From Lotus japonicus (taxonomy: Eukaryota; Streptophyta; Magnoliopsida; Fabales; Fabaceae), in assembly GCF_012489685.1 (NCBI RefSeq), contig NC_080046.1, positions 60,378,195 through 60,442,194 of the forward strand: 64,000 nucleotides of DNA, read 5' to 3'. The notes beneath the pieces are model-generated. The model had not been told where the DNA came from. It saw only the letters and a list, made by a program, of their open reading frames with translations, and ran no database searches. Made by a program: the position numbers and the translations under genes. Below are positions 33,701 through 43,681 of this stretch, in pieces. The first letter of the stretch is position 1; each line of letters begins with the position of its first letter.

Positions 33701-35555
33701 TGTCTGCAGTTTGATGGTTGGACAGAGTGTATTCCACTTTAATAATTTCATCATCTATCTTCTACTTTATAAAATGTCTGTCAAACTTCACATGTTTTAT
33801 TCTATCATGATGGACTGGATTTTTAGCAGTGTTGATGGCAGCCTTAATCCTTATTATCTCATGAGTCTGATGGACTGGTAGGTTAGCACTCCCCATTCTT
33901 TTAGCATTCTTCATATCCAAATTCTCTGACAAATTCCATGTGCCATTAATCATAACTCGGCTTCAACACTTACAAATATGTAAAACTGACCTAGAATGAA
34001 CATGACAGTAGAGGTCATGCAATAATTCATTAAAGGACTGATTCTCAAGCTCGATTATAGAGATAAATACTCCCCCTAGCAATGAATATCAACCATGCAT
34101 AGCTTGGATCTTAGGTTTTCCTAATTGAACTTGTAAAGAGCATATGTTAGTATGTCTGCAGTTTGATGGTTGGACGAAGTGTACTCCACTTTAATAATTC
34201 CATCATCTATCTTCTCCTTTATAAAATGTCTGTCAATCTCCACATGTTTTGTTCTATCATGATGGACTGGATTTTTAGCAGTGTTGATGGAAGCGTTAAT
34301 CCTTATTGTCTCATAATAGTCTGATGGACTTGTAGGTTAGCACTCTCAATTCTTTTAGCATTCTTCGTATCCAAATTCCTTGTGCCATTTATCAGAACTC
34401 AGCTTCAACACTTACAATTTACAAATATGTAAAACTGACCTAAAATAAACATGACAGTAGAGGTCGTGCAATAAGTCCTTAAATGTCAGATTCTCAGGCT
34501 TGATTATAGCAACCGATACTCCCCCTCAAGTCGGGCAATGAATGTCAACCATGCCTAGCTTGGATCTTAGGTTTTCAAAATTGAACTCGTAAAGAGCCTT
34601 TGTTAGTATGTCTGCAGTTTGATGGTTCGACGAAGTGTATTCCACTTTTATATTTCCATCATCTATATTCTCCTTTATAAAATGTCTGTCAATCTTCTCA
34701 TGTTTTATTCTATCATGATGCACTGGATTTTTAGCAGTGTTGATGGCAGCCTTAATCCTTATTATCTCGTAAGAGTCTGATGGACTGGTAGGTTAGCACT
34801 CCCAATTCTTTTAGCATTTTTCAAATCCAAATTCTTTGACAAATTCCTTGTGCCATTGGTCATAACTTAGCTTCAACACTTACAAATATGTAAAACTAGC
34901 CTATGGCAGTTGAGGTCGTGCAATAAGTCATTAAATGATTCATTCCCAGACTTCATTTTAACATACTAAATATAATTTCTCCTATATGATTTTGTTTTAT
35001 GGACATAAGTTGCTTCATTGTGAGGCTAGCTTTTTCTATCGTATCGAGATGTAGTTACTTACCTTTTCCACAAAGAAATTATTAGCCTTGTTATAACTGA
35101 AAAGGCTATCTCTTTATCTATCTAATACTATGTCATGATTCAACTATGCCAAAACTTAAGCTATTGGCACAAAGGCACATGAGAATGATTTTTATATTAT
35201 AATTCTAATATACTTATTATTTCAATTTGCTCGAGATGCTACTTCATTTTTTAACTTTCTAATATTGGATTCTGTCAAATCAACTTTGCAGGTTGTTGGG
35301 AGAATGTCAGCAGAACAAATGAAGACTCTTCTATTCTTTTGGACATCTGTGAAATATTTACCCTTTGAAGGTTTCGCTGGTTTGAAATCTTGTTTATTCA
35401 TTTGTAGATCCGAGGAACCTGATGATCATCTACCCTCATCTCACACATGCTTTTACCAACTTTGTTTCCCCCCTTATTCATCTATGGCCGTCATGCAAGA
35501 TCGGTTTAAAGTCATCACTCAAGAACACATCAGTTGCAGTTTCGGTGCTCTGTGA
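27743..35555 (+). CDS. UPL5-like HECT E3 ubiquitin ligase, copy 2 (three exons)
   Basis: Exons 27743-29330, 31398-31984 and 35292-35555 join in frame to 812 aa. Donors are GTAAGT and GTGTGT, acceptors CTGCAG and TTTGCAG. A second in-frame ATG at 27785 would give 798 aa and lines up better with the short N-terminus of copy 1. The ubiquitin-like domain (LRFFVRSMPISNSFVLHGSE, then QVLIHQGKQLRWEQNLGECG) precedes a helical middle and a C-terminal HECT domain from EWFLLVCREIFNP. The catalytic cysteine lies in SSHTCFYQL (Cys778), followed by FPPYSSMAVM. Exons 2 and 3 have exactly the lengths of copy 1, and the protein ends HISCSFGAL, like known UPL5 C-termini. The role is inferred to be the same: transfer of ubiquitin from E2 through the cysteine to an unknown target. 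Intron 2 is 3.3 kb and packed with repeats; if it is spliced the gene is intact. Confidence 0.92.
29331..31397 (+). other. Intron 1 of UPL5-like copy 2 with a local duplication
   Basis: The intron contains a repeated block of about 115 bp (GATAGGAATAGAGAGAAAAA ... GACTTTGAG ... CCTACTTCATAAATG) at ~29710-29818 and ~29824-29940, with a shorter extra copy of the first part near 29660. Elsewhere it is alignable by eye with intron 1 of copy 1. Confidence 0.75.
32284..33120. mobile_element. TIR-bounded element in intron 2 of UPL5-like copy 2
   Basis: The left edge GGGCTCGTTTGGTA is inverted at the right edge TGACAAACGAGCCC, with only two mismatches in 14 bases. Subterminal CTGATAGTATAAGGC on the left and CATATACTATCATGCC on the right are also related. 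No flanking target duplication could be confirmed and no transposase is present, so it is a MITE-like non-autonomous element of uncertain superfamily. It encloses the GGT-rich repeat. Confidence 0.6.
32400..32935. repeat. ~530-bp imperfect GGT/GGC trinucleotide-rich repeat
   Basis: A long purine-rich run of GGTGGT, GGTGGC, GATGGT and AATGGT triplets is strongly strand-asymmetric (G on plus, C on minus). Long open frames on both strands are by-products of the missing stop triplets. It lies inside the TIR-bounded intron element. Confidence 0.9.
33154..34950 (-). repeat. Tandem array of four Ty1/copia 3'-end units (RNase H end + PPT + LTR start)
   Basis: The marker AAATATGTAAAACTGACCTA recurs at ~33154, 33537, 33973, 34424 and 34884 (allowing mismatches), so units are about 380-460 bp long, with four units and a partial one. 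Read on the minus strand, each unit has the end of a copia RNase H (HHDRIKHEKIDRHFIKEN, TADILTKAL and LRSKLGMVDIH in the copy at 34526-34723), then the polypurine tract TTGAGGGGGAGTA, then sequence that would be the beginning of the 3' LTR. All copies lack the rest of pol. They sit antisense to the gene in intron 2 of UPL5-like copy 2. Confidence 0.85.
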
Positions 35556-38268
35556 ATAAACTTGCAACATCAATATTGATACAAGTGGTTTTGACTGCAC
35601 CTAAAAACAAAGATACTCTGCTAAGTATAAATTGTAGAATATGAATAAATTTGGGCTTTTTCTTATGTTAAAATAGTACTATTTTATTTTGTAAGGAATC
35701 TTATAATAAGGGGCGGAAAATATATTGTTTCATACATTTTTCATTTTTGTGTTTCTCATATGAGCAGATACATCTCACCTTCATATTATATTAAGTACAT
35801 AATCTTTTATATTTAATCAAATTAAATTAATTAATTTCTGAAGTGACAATCAATCAAACAGAATTTTATTCAAGTTTCAAAATTCAAAATTAAATAAACA
35901 AATATATTAATCGTTTATTTTTTGCTTTATGCAAGATTTGAACATGTGACTTGTTGATATTTAGAGATATTTGAATCCAACAAGCCACTAGGGAACATTA
36001 AAATAGATTTTTAAGTTTTAAGTTGTTTTTAAAAACATTAAAATAGATTTTATAAATCAACTCAATTTCTTGAAATACTTCATATAATTTTTATTTTACT
36101 TTATATCTACTACATCTTATTCTTGAGTTACTATTCCTAAAAGACCTCCAATGACGTTTTGCCACCTGTCCTGCTTTCTTGGCTCATTTTTTTTTAACTC
36201 AAAAGGTCAAAACGACGTTCCACGTTCTCTTCCTCCTCCCTATCTCGCGAGAAAAGATGGAAAAGAAGCTTCCTTCTCACGTTCCCTTCTGCCACCCTTC
36301 ATTTAGAAATTCCGTCCTTTTTTCCCGATTTCTTGCTTGTCTGACTGTACAAACGTCACTGATTTTCCCGTGGCAACTGTTCGACCTCACTCGGTCCAGA
36401 AGATCTACTTTCCACGATCTTCGGCGCCTTCCCATGCATTCTCCGGCGTTGGCCATCACGTCAACCATTACGTGGGTAAGCATTCCCAACAATTCTTCAA
36501 TGAACTTAAGCCCACTGTAGCTTAGTAGTTCTCATACCTTTCCTCCTAATTTTGTACTTCATTCGAATTTTTTATGTGATATTTTATTATTAGATGTGCC
36601 TTTTGTTACAACCATTCTGGGCTGTCACTTTGATCTTCAGCTCCTTGATTTTTGATGCATCTGTCATGTCCAATCTGATTTGAAGTTGGGGGGGGGTTAG
36701 GTTTGTAGATGGAGAGTTAGAGTGGGTAGGCTTTACATAAGTTTTTCTCCTTTGAATGTTTCTTCAGATCCATTAGCCTATAAAATGTTCTCACAACCCT
36801 CACTCCACCACAGTTCACATCCCCTTCCAGTTGCATCTGCCACTTCCGCATGCAATAATTTGTTATCAATTTCTGAGATTGTTGGTGCTATTAGTTCTAT
36901 CAAAAGACTTATTTATGGTGGAAGTGATTTCTGAAGAGTGAAAGTTACGGTTCTTGAGTTGTGGGAACTCTGTCCTGTTAGAGAACTATTAAACTCATTT
37001 GATGTCCAGATGATGCTCATTGATGCTGAAGTTGCTTGAATTTTTGTTTGGACAACTGATTTTATGATATTGTGGTTGATGCTTGATTTCTAAGGACTGC
37101 TTACTATGTTTCTTCCTTATTTTTAGGGCAACAATACACAGATGAAGTGTGTACCAACTCTAACTGAAGTAGATTATATATAGAAAGTGGACTCTTTTTC
37201 CTTCTCATTATATATATAACATTATATATTTTAAGCTTCTACTTGCTTTGCGAGTTCATTAAGTTTTTGCTCCCTTTGGTTTGGTTGTTTATATGGATTT
37301 TTATATTTTCTAATATTGCACACCTCTTTGAATTTGGTCTTCTTTTAGTTTAATATTTTCCATTGGATTAATCTCGGTTGTAGCTGGAGCTGCGTAATAT
37401 GAGGAGGGATGTCGGCAAGTTTTGAACAAGAAATCTTTCAGTGGATCCGAGGTTAAGATTGTTTCTTTCTTAATTGTGTACTCATCAATTAATACTGTTA
37501 CTGGGGAAAAGTTTAATAGTTGATAACATGAGCCTTTTAAGTTAACCCCTCTGAATAGTTTATTTGCATCTAAATGAAGTAAACTATATCCAATTTACAT
37601 CTAAATGTATGCTTTGCGGTTTCAGAAAAAGCAAGATCACACAAAAACATTTTGGGATGATAAAAGTGATATTTGTATGTTGAAGATTGGGTAGAACAGC
37701 CTCTTGTGTTTGTTTAAGATGTATATGATACAATTTTTGTTGTGTGGTTTGATACATAGGAAAATGCTTTAAGTTGGCTTCTTGACATTTTTTCTCTGAG
37801 TTTCTATTTGTGCCCTGTTATGTTTCTCACTATCCTACAGAATGCAGATAAATGTCATTAAAACTTTGACAATCTTCTAGATATACTTAGGAACATGCTA
37901 CCTCTTGGTGAAATATTGAAGGAAATGCACTCAATGTATATCATCTTCTGAGTTATATATTTTAATTAATTTTAAAATTTAAATTGGTGGATTCATATTT
38001 TATATACTCATGGTGCTCTGTTGCGATTCAATTGATAAGATTTTGGGAGCATAAGATACATGTTGATCTATTTTTCTTAACTTTAAGGGCATCTGATATG
38101 GGCTTAATCTTCTGTATAATTTTACTTCTTACTGAGAATTAGTAGTTTTTCGTCACATGGTTATTAGGGTAGAAGAGTAACATTCAGATGTAAAGATACA
38201 ATTTAGTTTGTTAAAAATTCATTTCGTTGTGGAAATAACTGCTTCTCATTGTCTTTTGTGTTTTGTAG

Positions 38269-38398
38269 TTCAGATTTCCTCAACCTAAGAAGATTAAGCA
38301 AAGTTCACCAATATATTAAAAACCGCCTTCTGGATACTAAATATGCTTTTGCATTCTTCTTCAACATGTTTGGGTCCAAGCAAGAGGAATTTGCAGAG
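38269..38398 (+). pseudogene. Captured exon resembling sister-chromatid cohesion protein PDS5
   Basis: Between a TTTGTAG acceptor and a GAG|GTAATA donor the frame is open: SDFLNLRRLSKVHQYIKN, then LLDTKYAFAFFFNMFGSKQE. This resembles the plant PDS5 segment that reads roughly KVHxFVKxRLLDxKYACAFLFN. The match is from memory, so the identity is tentative. It is one exon in a Helitron and cannot encode a working protein alone. Confidence 0.45.
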
Positions 38399-39117
38399 GT
38401 AATAATTACTATTTTTTTGTGATATCTCATGTCTATTAATGTAGGACAAACAAAACCTGGCAACCATTATTCAGTTGCACTATCAAACGCTGGATCTACC
38501 CTTATGTTTAATTATGAATGATTGAAACTTAAATGTTAATTAAAAATCAAATCACTTGCTGATATATTTTGACTTGATAACTATTAAAAAAAGTCATTAG
38601 TGTCATTAGTAGTCAACATTGGCTGTTAATGAGCATGAGGAGAGAGAGTACAGGGCTTACAATTGGAGACTTAGCTTCCAAGATGTCAAAGTTGATAATT
38701 GTGGGAAAAAATCTATGAATAAGAAAGCTTCTTATATCCAGGAATTTTATCAGAACACATGTGAAACCATTTTGGAACGGGTTCACCTTTTTCATAGAGT
38801 AGAAAAAACATTTGATATTTTCTCCATGTGAAACCATTTTGGTAGCTGTGGCTAATTTGAGAGATAATATATATTGGTGGTATAGAATGATGAGAGGTTT
38901 TGAAACTGCAAAGATATGCAAGTTCGAGAATAGGGCATATATGATGAATGATAGTGCGTGGGAAGGTTAGTCTCCCCAAAGTGATTGCAATTGCTTGCTT
39001 CTCATATGATAGATATGCAACCGTTTGTGCCGTTAGTATTCCTCTTTTACAATTTTTGTTCCTGGTAATCCTGAATTTGATTCTTTTTGTTAATGGTTGC
39101 ATTTTCTTCCTTTTATT

Positions 39118-39275
39118 AGCTGATCTTGGTGGATGGAAATGTGTTGTTTTGGAGAAACCTTTTGGTAAGGATCAACAATCTGCAGTACTGAGATTGGAGA
39201 GTTGTTTGAGGAGCCACAGGATTAGCGCATTGAACATTAGTTGGGAAAGGAAACTTGTGCAAAACTTGGTGGTAA
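39118..39275 (+). pseudogene. Captured fragment of cytosolic-type glucose-6-phosphate dehydrogenase
   Basis: The frame reads DLGGWKCVVLEKPFGKDQQS, the G6PD block that in active enzymes is GGWTRIVVEKPFGKDLES. A second frame then continues LFEEPQ, RI.H and LGKE, and the first frame resumes at LVQNLV, together matching the dinucleotide-enzyme motif around [20 protein letters not shown]. Frame changes and in-frame stops show decay. The intact enzyme starts the oxidative pentose phosphate pathway; this fragment would be inactive. It sits in Helitron 2 in the Helitron's orientation. Confidence 0.8.
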
Positions 39276-41729
39276 ATGTATATATACTGAATTTCTTCTG
39301 GCTTGATTTATGCATTGTGCCTAATCCCCTCTTCATTTGACTTATATTGGTATTTGGTAGTTAGTTGTTCGATTTGCAAATTGACTTTTCTTGCTTCTTT
39401 GGAACCGCGACAACATTGACAATGTATATTTTCTAGACTTTTTCTTTTTAGTGACACTACTGGTCTTTTTTTCAATTGTGATTCTCATTCTCACGCTTTG
39501 GTTTTTTTGGTGTTGGTTTTGAAATGGTCATGCCTTTCTTCTATGAAGAGGATGGTCATCAGGAGTGCTGCAAGTGAGGAAGGTTAGACTCTTGAGTAGG
39601 GAACTTAGGGCCTCACATCATGGATTATTGGGCAGAGAATGGATCAGTCACCACCCATCTGATTGATGACAAGTAAATCTGATTTGTAACCTTTCATGCT
39701 ATATGCTTCAGGGTTGTTTTTAGTCAAATTAGTAGTAATTAATGGAGAAACAACATCATTTATATTAGCCCATGAATAACGTAAACCATGTTAAAGGTTG
39801 TGTTTTGTCCATCTAACCAGTTCCTGAATATTAACTTCACCAGTCTAATTAGTCCTGAAGTACTTGAAACAAGGACCAGCATAATATAAAATCAGGAGGT
39901 TTATCCTTAATTTTAATTGTTTAGGAATTATTACAATTGATGCTATAGTCAGTGATTGATTTGGTCTTTAACTCTTTCTAATGTTCACTCTTAGGTAGTT
40001 TTGACTTTTGAATGTATCACCATTGGAGTTAGCTTCAATTTTTGAACAGCCAAAACTCCTCAGAACTCTAGAACCCAATAGCATCTCTAATTTGCCCATC
40101 CCCCACAAGCCCAATTACCTTCCCCTGAATCATAGAAGGACTTTCCAGTACCATGGCATTGATTCACTTGGTGAACTATGGTGATTCGCTTATTGTGTAT
40201 TTTTTCCTCTGTATATAATCCTTTGGAATTTCTTTTCCCTCTGTCACATGTTTTAGTTAATAGGTTAATGCAGTTTTTCTTCCTCCTTTGTCCTCTTCAA
40301 AAGTACATGGAAGTAATGGTGAAATGAATATATACTTGGTCTACAGTGGGTAAGTCAAGCTTAATACTGTAAGATGTTAGCATTGTAGGATTCCAGTTCT
40401 TATAGTTTTCACGAAGATCAATGCATTTATAAGTTCGAAGTAAGGTACTCAACTCAAAATGTTAAATTTAAGCCTTTGAAATGGCAAAAAAGTCTTATAA
40501 TTGAAACCCTGAAAATCTTATAATTCCAGTTTTTATGTTTTAGTTTTCACTCACAAACTTATCAAGATTGATTTATTGCATAATGTGGATTTTGTCATTG
40601 CAGAAGAAATTGTGTAAGCTGCAAGGAGGAATGTTTTTGAAGGGTGTTGAAGATATACGAGTTCAAGCTGATATGTCCAATTGTGGCATTAGGAGGGAAA
40701 AGTCTGGTTCTAGCAGTGAAATTTCTATTCAATGTGTTAATGCTTAGTAACATTCCTTTAAAATATAAAAAAAATTGGTTTCATTAATACATGTCTTTGG
40801 ACATGGCCGCCGTCGTTTCTTTCCTATTAAAAAAGAAACTGAAAAGAATGATATGTGCAATTGTGACTTTAGGAGGACAAGGACCGGTTTTGACAGTGAA
40901 ATTTTTATTCATTTTAATGTGCTAATGCTTAGTAACATTATTTTAAAATATAAAAAATTTGACACATAACTTTCTACATGACAGTGGTCGTTTCTTTTCT
41001 ATTAAAAATGAAATTGATTGTATACTTTTGAAGATTAATTCGGCTTTAGCTCATATTTTTTCAATAAAAGGAATTGTATAAAAAAATTTAGGTGGAACTT
41101 CGAACTATGTAGAAAAGATGTAGTGATATCTCTTTTCTATTTTAAATGTCAAATTGGTTTATTCAAAAGAAATACATTCACGATGATATTGAAACCAAAT
41201 TTTCTCTTCGTTGTTACAACCTTTATATTTTTATGTTGTTCCTTTCCAGATTGTTGTGTACCACCAAATTGTTGTTACCAAGAACATTGTTTTCAAGTAA
41301 AATTTTCAAAAGATTTACAATAATTAATTTGTATGATTTCCTAATATTTTCTCTAAGGTTGGGTGCTAATTCAATTAACTAACATTTGAGCAACATATAT
41401 TATATAACCTTATTTGCTCTTTGCATGAATTATTTGTTTATTTTTTACATGCAAGATTGTGCTAGAGATCACACCCACAAGCTACATACTAACTATAAAG
41501 GGCAAACCAAACTTAATATTGCACAGTTATCCAATTAATGTTTATAAGTAAGATGAAACATTGAGACATAAAAGGAAGATAATAACAATATATAAGTGTT
41601 TTACTAATTAAAATTGTAAATATATTATTGTATTACTCTATATATATCAAATACTCAATAATTATAATTAAAAATTGATTTAATAAAAATTACCCGTGCA
41701 TCGCACGGGCAAACGGGCTATATACTAGT

Positions 41730-42562
41730 AAATACTTGTGCAACACATGATTTTTTTTTTTGCAAAATGTTTTTCTATTTTCAATAAAAAATTAAATCAT
41801 AAAAACTTGTTTGTGATTGGTTTAGTTGTTGTCGAAGATGCGTGACAACACAAGAGGATCTAGATCGTACCCCAAATGCAATGACTTCTCAATGCAATAT
41901 TTATTTTTCTAAATTAAAGGGATTCTTAGATCATAAATCCATACAAAATGTTTGACACCAAGGGATAAGTGATCCATTCAGCACTTGTGTCATGGGATCA
42001 AAATCTTCAGATCCAAATTTGTGGCCTATTTGGGTATCCTCAAATGAAATTTTTTAACATACGAAAACACGAGTATAGACATTTTTGCTCATGATGTTTA
42101 TTTTCCACATAACCACTTTTGTTTAAGTCGACAATATTTATATCATTGTAAAAATATATAAAGCTTGATCCATAAACTAACATGATCATAATCTGCTATG
42201 AAGTAGTAAATATATTTTATTCAAATCTAGAGAAAAACAGTAACACACAATGGCAAACCCATGTAACCCTTCCAAAGAACCATCATCAACCACAAACTCC
42301 AGCAACTCAGCTCACTTCAACACACAATACAATTTCTCATGTTCACCACTTGCCATGTGTGCTGATGAGGCATTGCCTACATGTAGGTATACCCTCCCAT
42401 ATTGTAAACCAGATCCAACAACACTTACCATCATAATAACATTATTAATAAATTAAACTAAAGAAATAAAAAAGAAAAACTTTTCAACCTTGACTTGCAA
42501 AATGGTAGACCTGATACCAGAAACTGGGACCATTTAATTAAACATTCTTTTACTCTCACTCT
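41730..42562. other. Intergenic, probable 3' flank of the acidic-protein gene
   Basis: AT-rich sequence. A small plus-strand ORF at 42250-42456 (68 codons, ATG start, several Cys) has no recognisable features, and I do not call it a gene. AT-rich tails just 3' of the minus-strand gene likely contain its polyadenylation region. Confidence 0.4.
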
Positions 42563-43544
42563 TTAAGCTTCAGTCTTCTCAACTGGAACAACTTCTACAG
42601 GGGCTTCCTCTGCTGGTTTGTTCTCTTCCTCTACAGGTGCTGCTGACTCTGTTTCAGTAGTTGCTGCAGGCTCCTCTGTTTTTGGCTCCTCTGTTTTTTC
42701 CTCTGTTTTCTCTGTTTCTGGCTTCACTTCCTCAGGCTTGGCTTCCTCTGTTACCTCCTTGTTCTCAACTTCAAGTGGGTCTTGGGTTTCTGGAGCAACT
42801 GGGGCTTCTGTTTCTGTTTCTGTTTCCTTTGGTTCTTCTGTGGTTTCTTCCTTTGGTTCTTCGGTGGCTGGTTCAGCAGGGGCAGGAACCTCTGCTGCTG
42901 GTTGTTCTGGTGCAGCAACCTCGGTGGCTGCAGGTTGTTCTGGTTCTGGGATTGTTTCCTGAATCTTGGTCACCTCGGTTGGTTCATTTTCTTGCACTAC
43001 TGTTGTTGGTGCTTGCTGTGCAACCTGATGCAAGATCCATTCCCAAATGAAACATCACATAATAATCAAAAGTAGCATCGATCATAATGTGACATCAATG
43101 TAAATTGTGTTAACCAAGCATCATATAATTAATGGAATTTCTAAAGTGCTCACGATATATGGTTATAAAAATTGTGATCGCGATCCAATTTCTCACAGCA
43201 ATGAATAATTTAAGGATATTGATCCATTAGAAACTGGTTCATGCTTCATAGTCAATCATGATCAAGTGCAATATATATAACTTTTGTAGATCGCAGGTTG
43301 GCAAGTTAATAGAAATTGAAAAATCAAACTGATCCGTTGGTCTATGATGAATCACAACAACAAACAAAGTAAATAAGTGAAGAAATATATAGTTATATTT
43401 TGTTAATACTGAAGTTTTCAATTTCCATCGCGTGCGTGAACCGTGGGAACTAAAGTACATGTTTGGACTAATAAAGGAATGTACAAAACCATATAGGCAA
43501 TAAAAAAGTAAACTCTGTGTGTGAGTTACCTCAACACTGGCCAT
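42563..43544 (-). CDS. Acidic Pro/Glu/Thr-rich protein, two exons, function unknown
   Basis: The coding part of exon 1 is 43530-43544 (MASVE), then intron 43025-43529 (GTAACT...CAG) and exon 2 43024-42563, giving 158 aa. The joined start reads MASVEVAQQAPTTVVQE. The rest is almost only Glu, Pro, Ala, Thr, Val and Lys in irregular blocks (EEPKEETTEEPKE, PAPAEPATEE) and is predicted to be disordered. It has no signal peptide, membrane segment or cysteine. Similar short acidic proteins starting MASVEV exist in legumes to my recollection, but no biochemical role can be assigned. The start is supported by the splice, a pyrimidine-rich leader and a TATA box about 120 bases upstream. The open frames on the opposite strand are mirror artefacts of the biased composition. 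Confidence 0.75.
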
Positions 43545-43658
43545 TTGGAAAGGAGAAAAGGATTCAAATAAAGCTGAAAGAAAAGGGAATGAGCAAGGAT
43601 GGCAGAGAGAAAAGATTAGTATTTGTGAGTGAGTGAGGAAGTGATGAAGCTGAGAGAG

Positions 43659-43671
43659 GTATATATATAGG
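43659..43671 (-). promoter_or_regulatory. TATA box of the acidic-protein gene
   Basis: On the minus strand the sequence reads CACCTATATATATACC. It lies about 115-125 bases upstream of the ATG at 43544 and is followed by a CT-rich leader, a normal plant core-promoter layout. The exact transcription start is not determined. Confidence 0.65.
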
Positions 43672-43681
43672 TGAAAAGTCA

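Larger units (their letters stand above)
36106..41728 (+). mobile_element. Helitron 2 (same family as Helitron 1)
   Basis: It starts TCTACTACATCTTATTCTTG after A (36105) and ends with hairpin CCCGTGCATCGCACGGG, then ...TATATACTAG (41728), followed by T (41729). The first ~70 bases and the 3' hairpin match Helitron 1. Its 5623 bp contain several exon-like pieces in plus orientation: a GC-rich first-exon-like segment (~36240-36475, ending GGGTAAGC), a frame at 36722-36934, a PDS5-like piece, a G6PD piece and a terminal piece at 40604-40747, which is partly duplicated at ~40845-40940. No Rep/helicase was found, so it is a non-autonomous, gene-capturing Helitron. Confidence 0.9.

Noticed and set aside
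42250..42456. Small Cys-containing peptide of 68 codons
   Set aside because: It has an ATG and a plausible composition, but no signal peptide, known motif or promoter, and it lies in the 3' flank of another gene.
42618..43075. Three plus-strand ORFs of 97-129 codons
   Set aside because: They are antisense to the acidic gene; Ser/Val-, Leu- and Phe-rich frames arise from reading Glu/Pro/Thr codons backwards.
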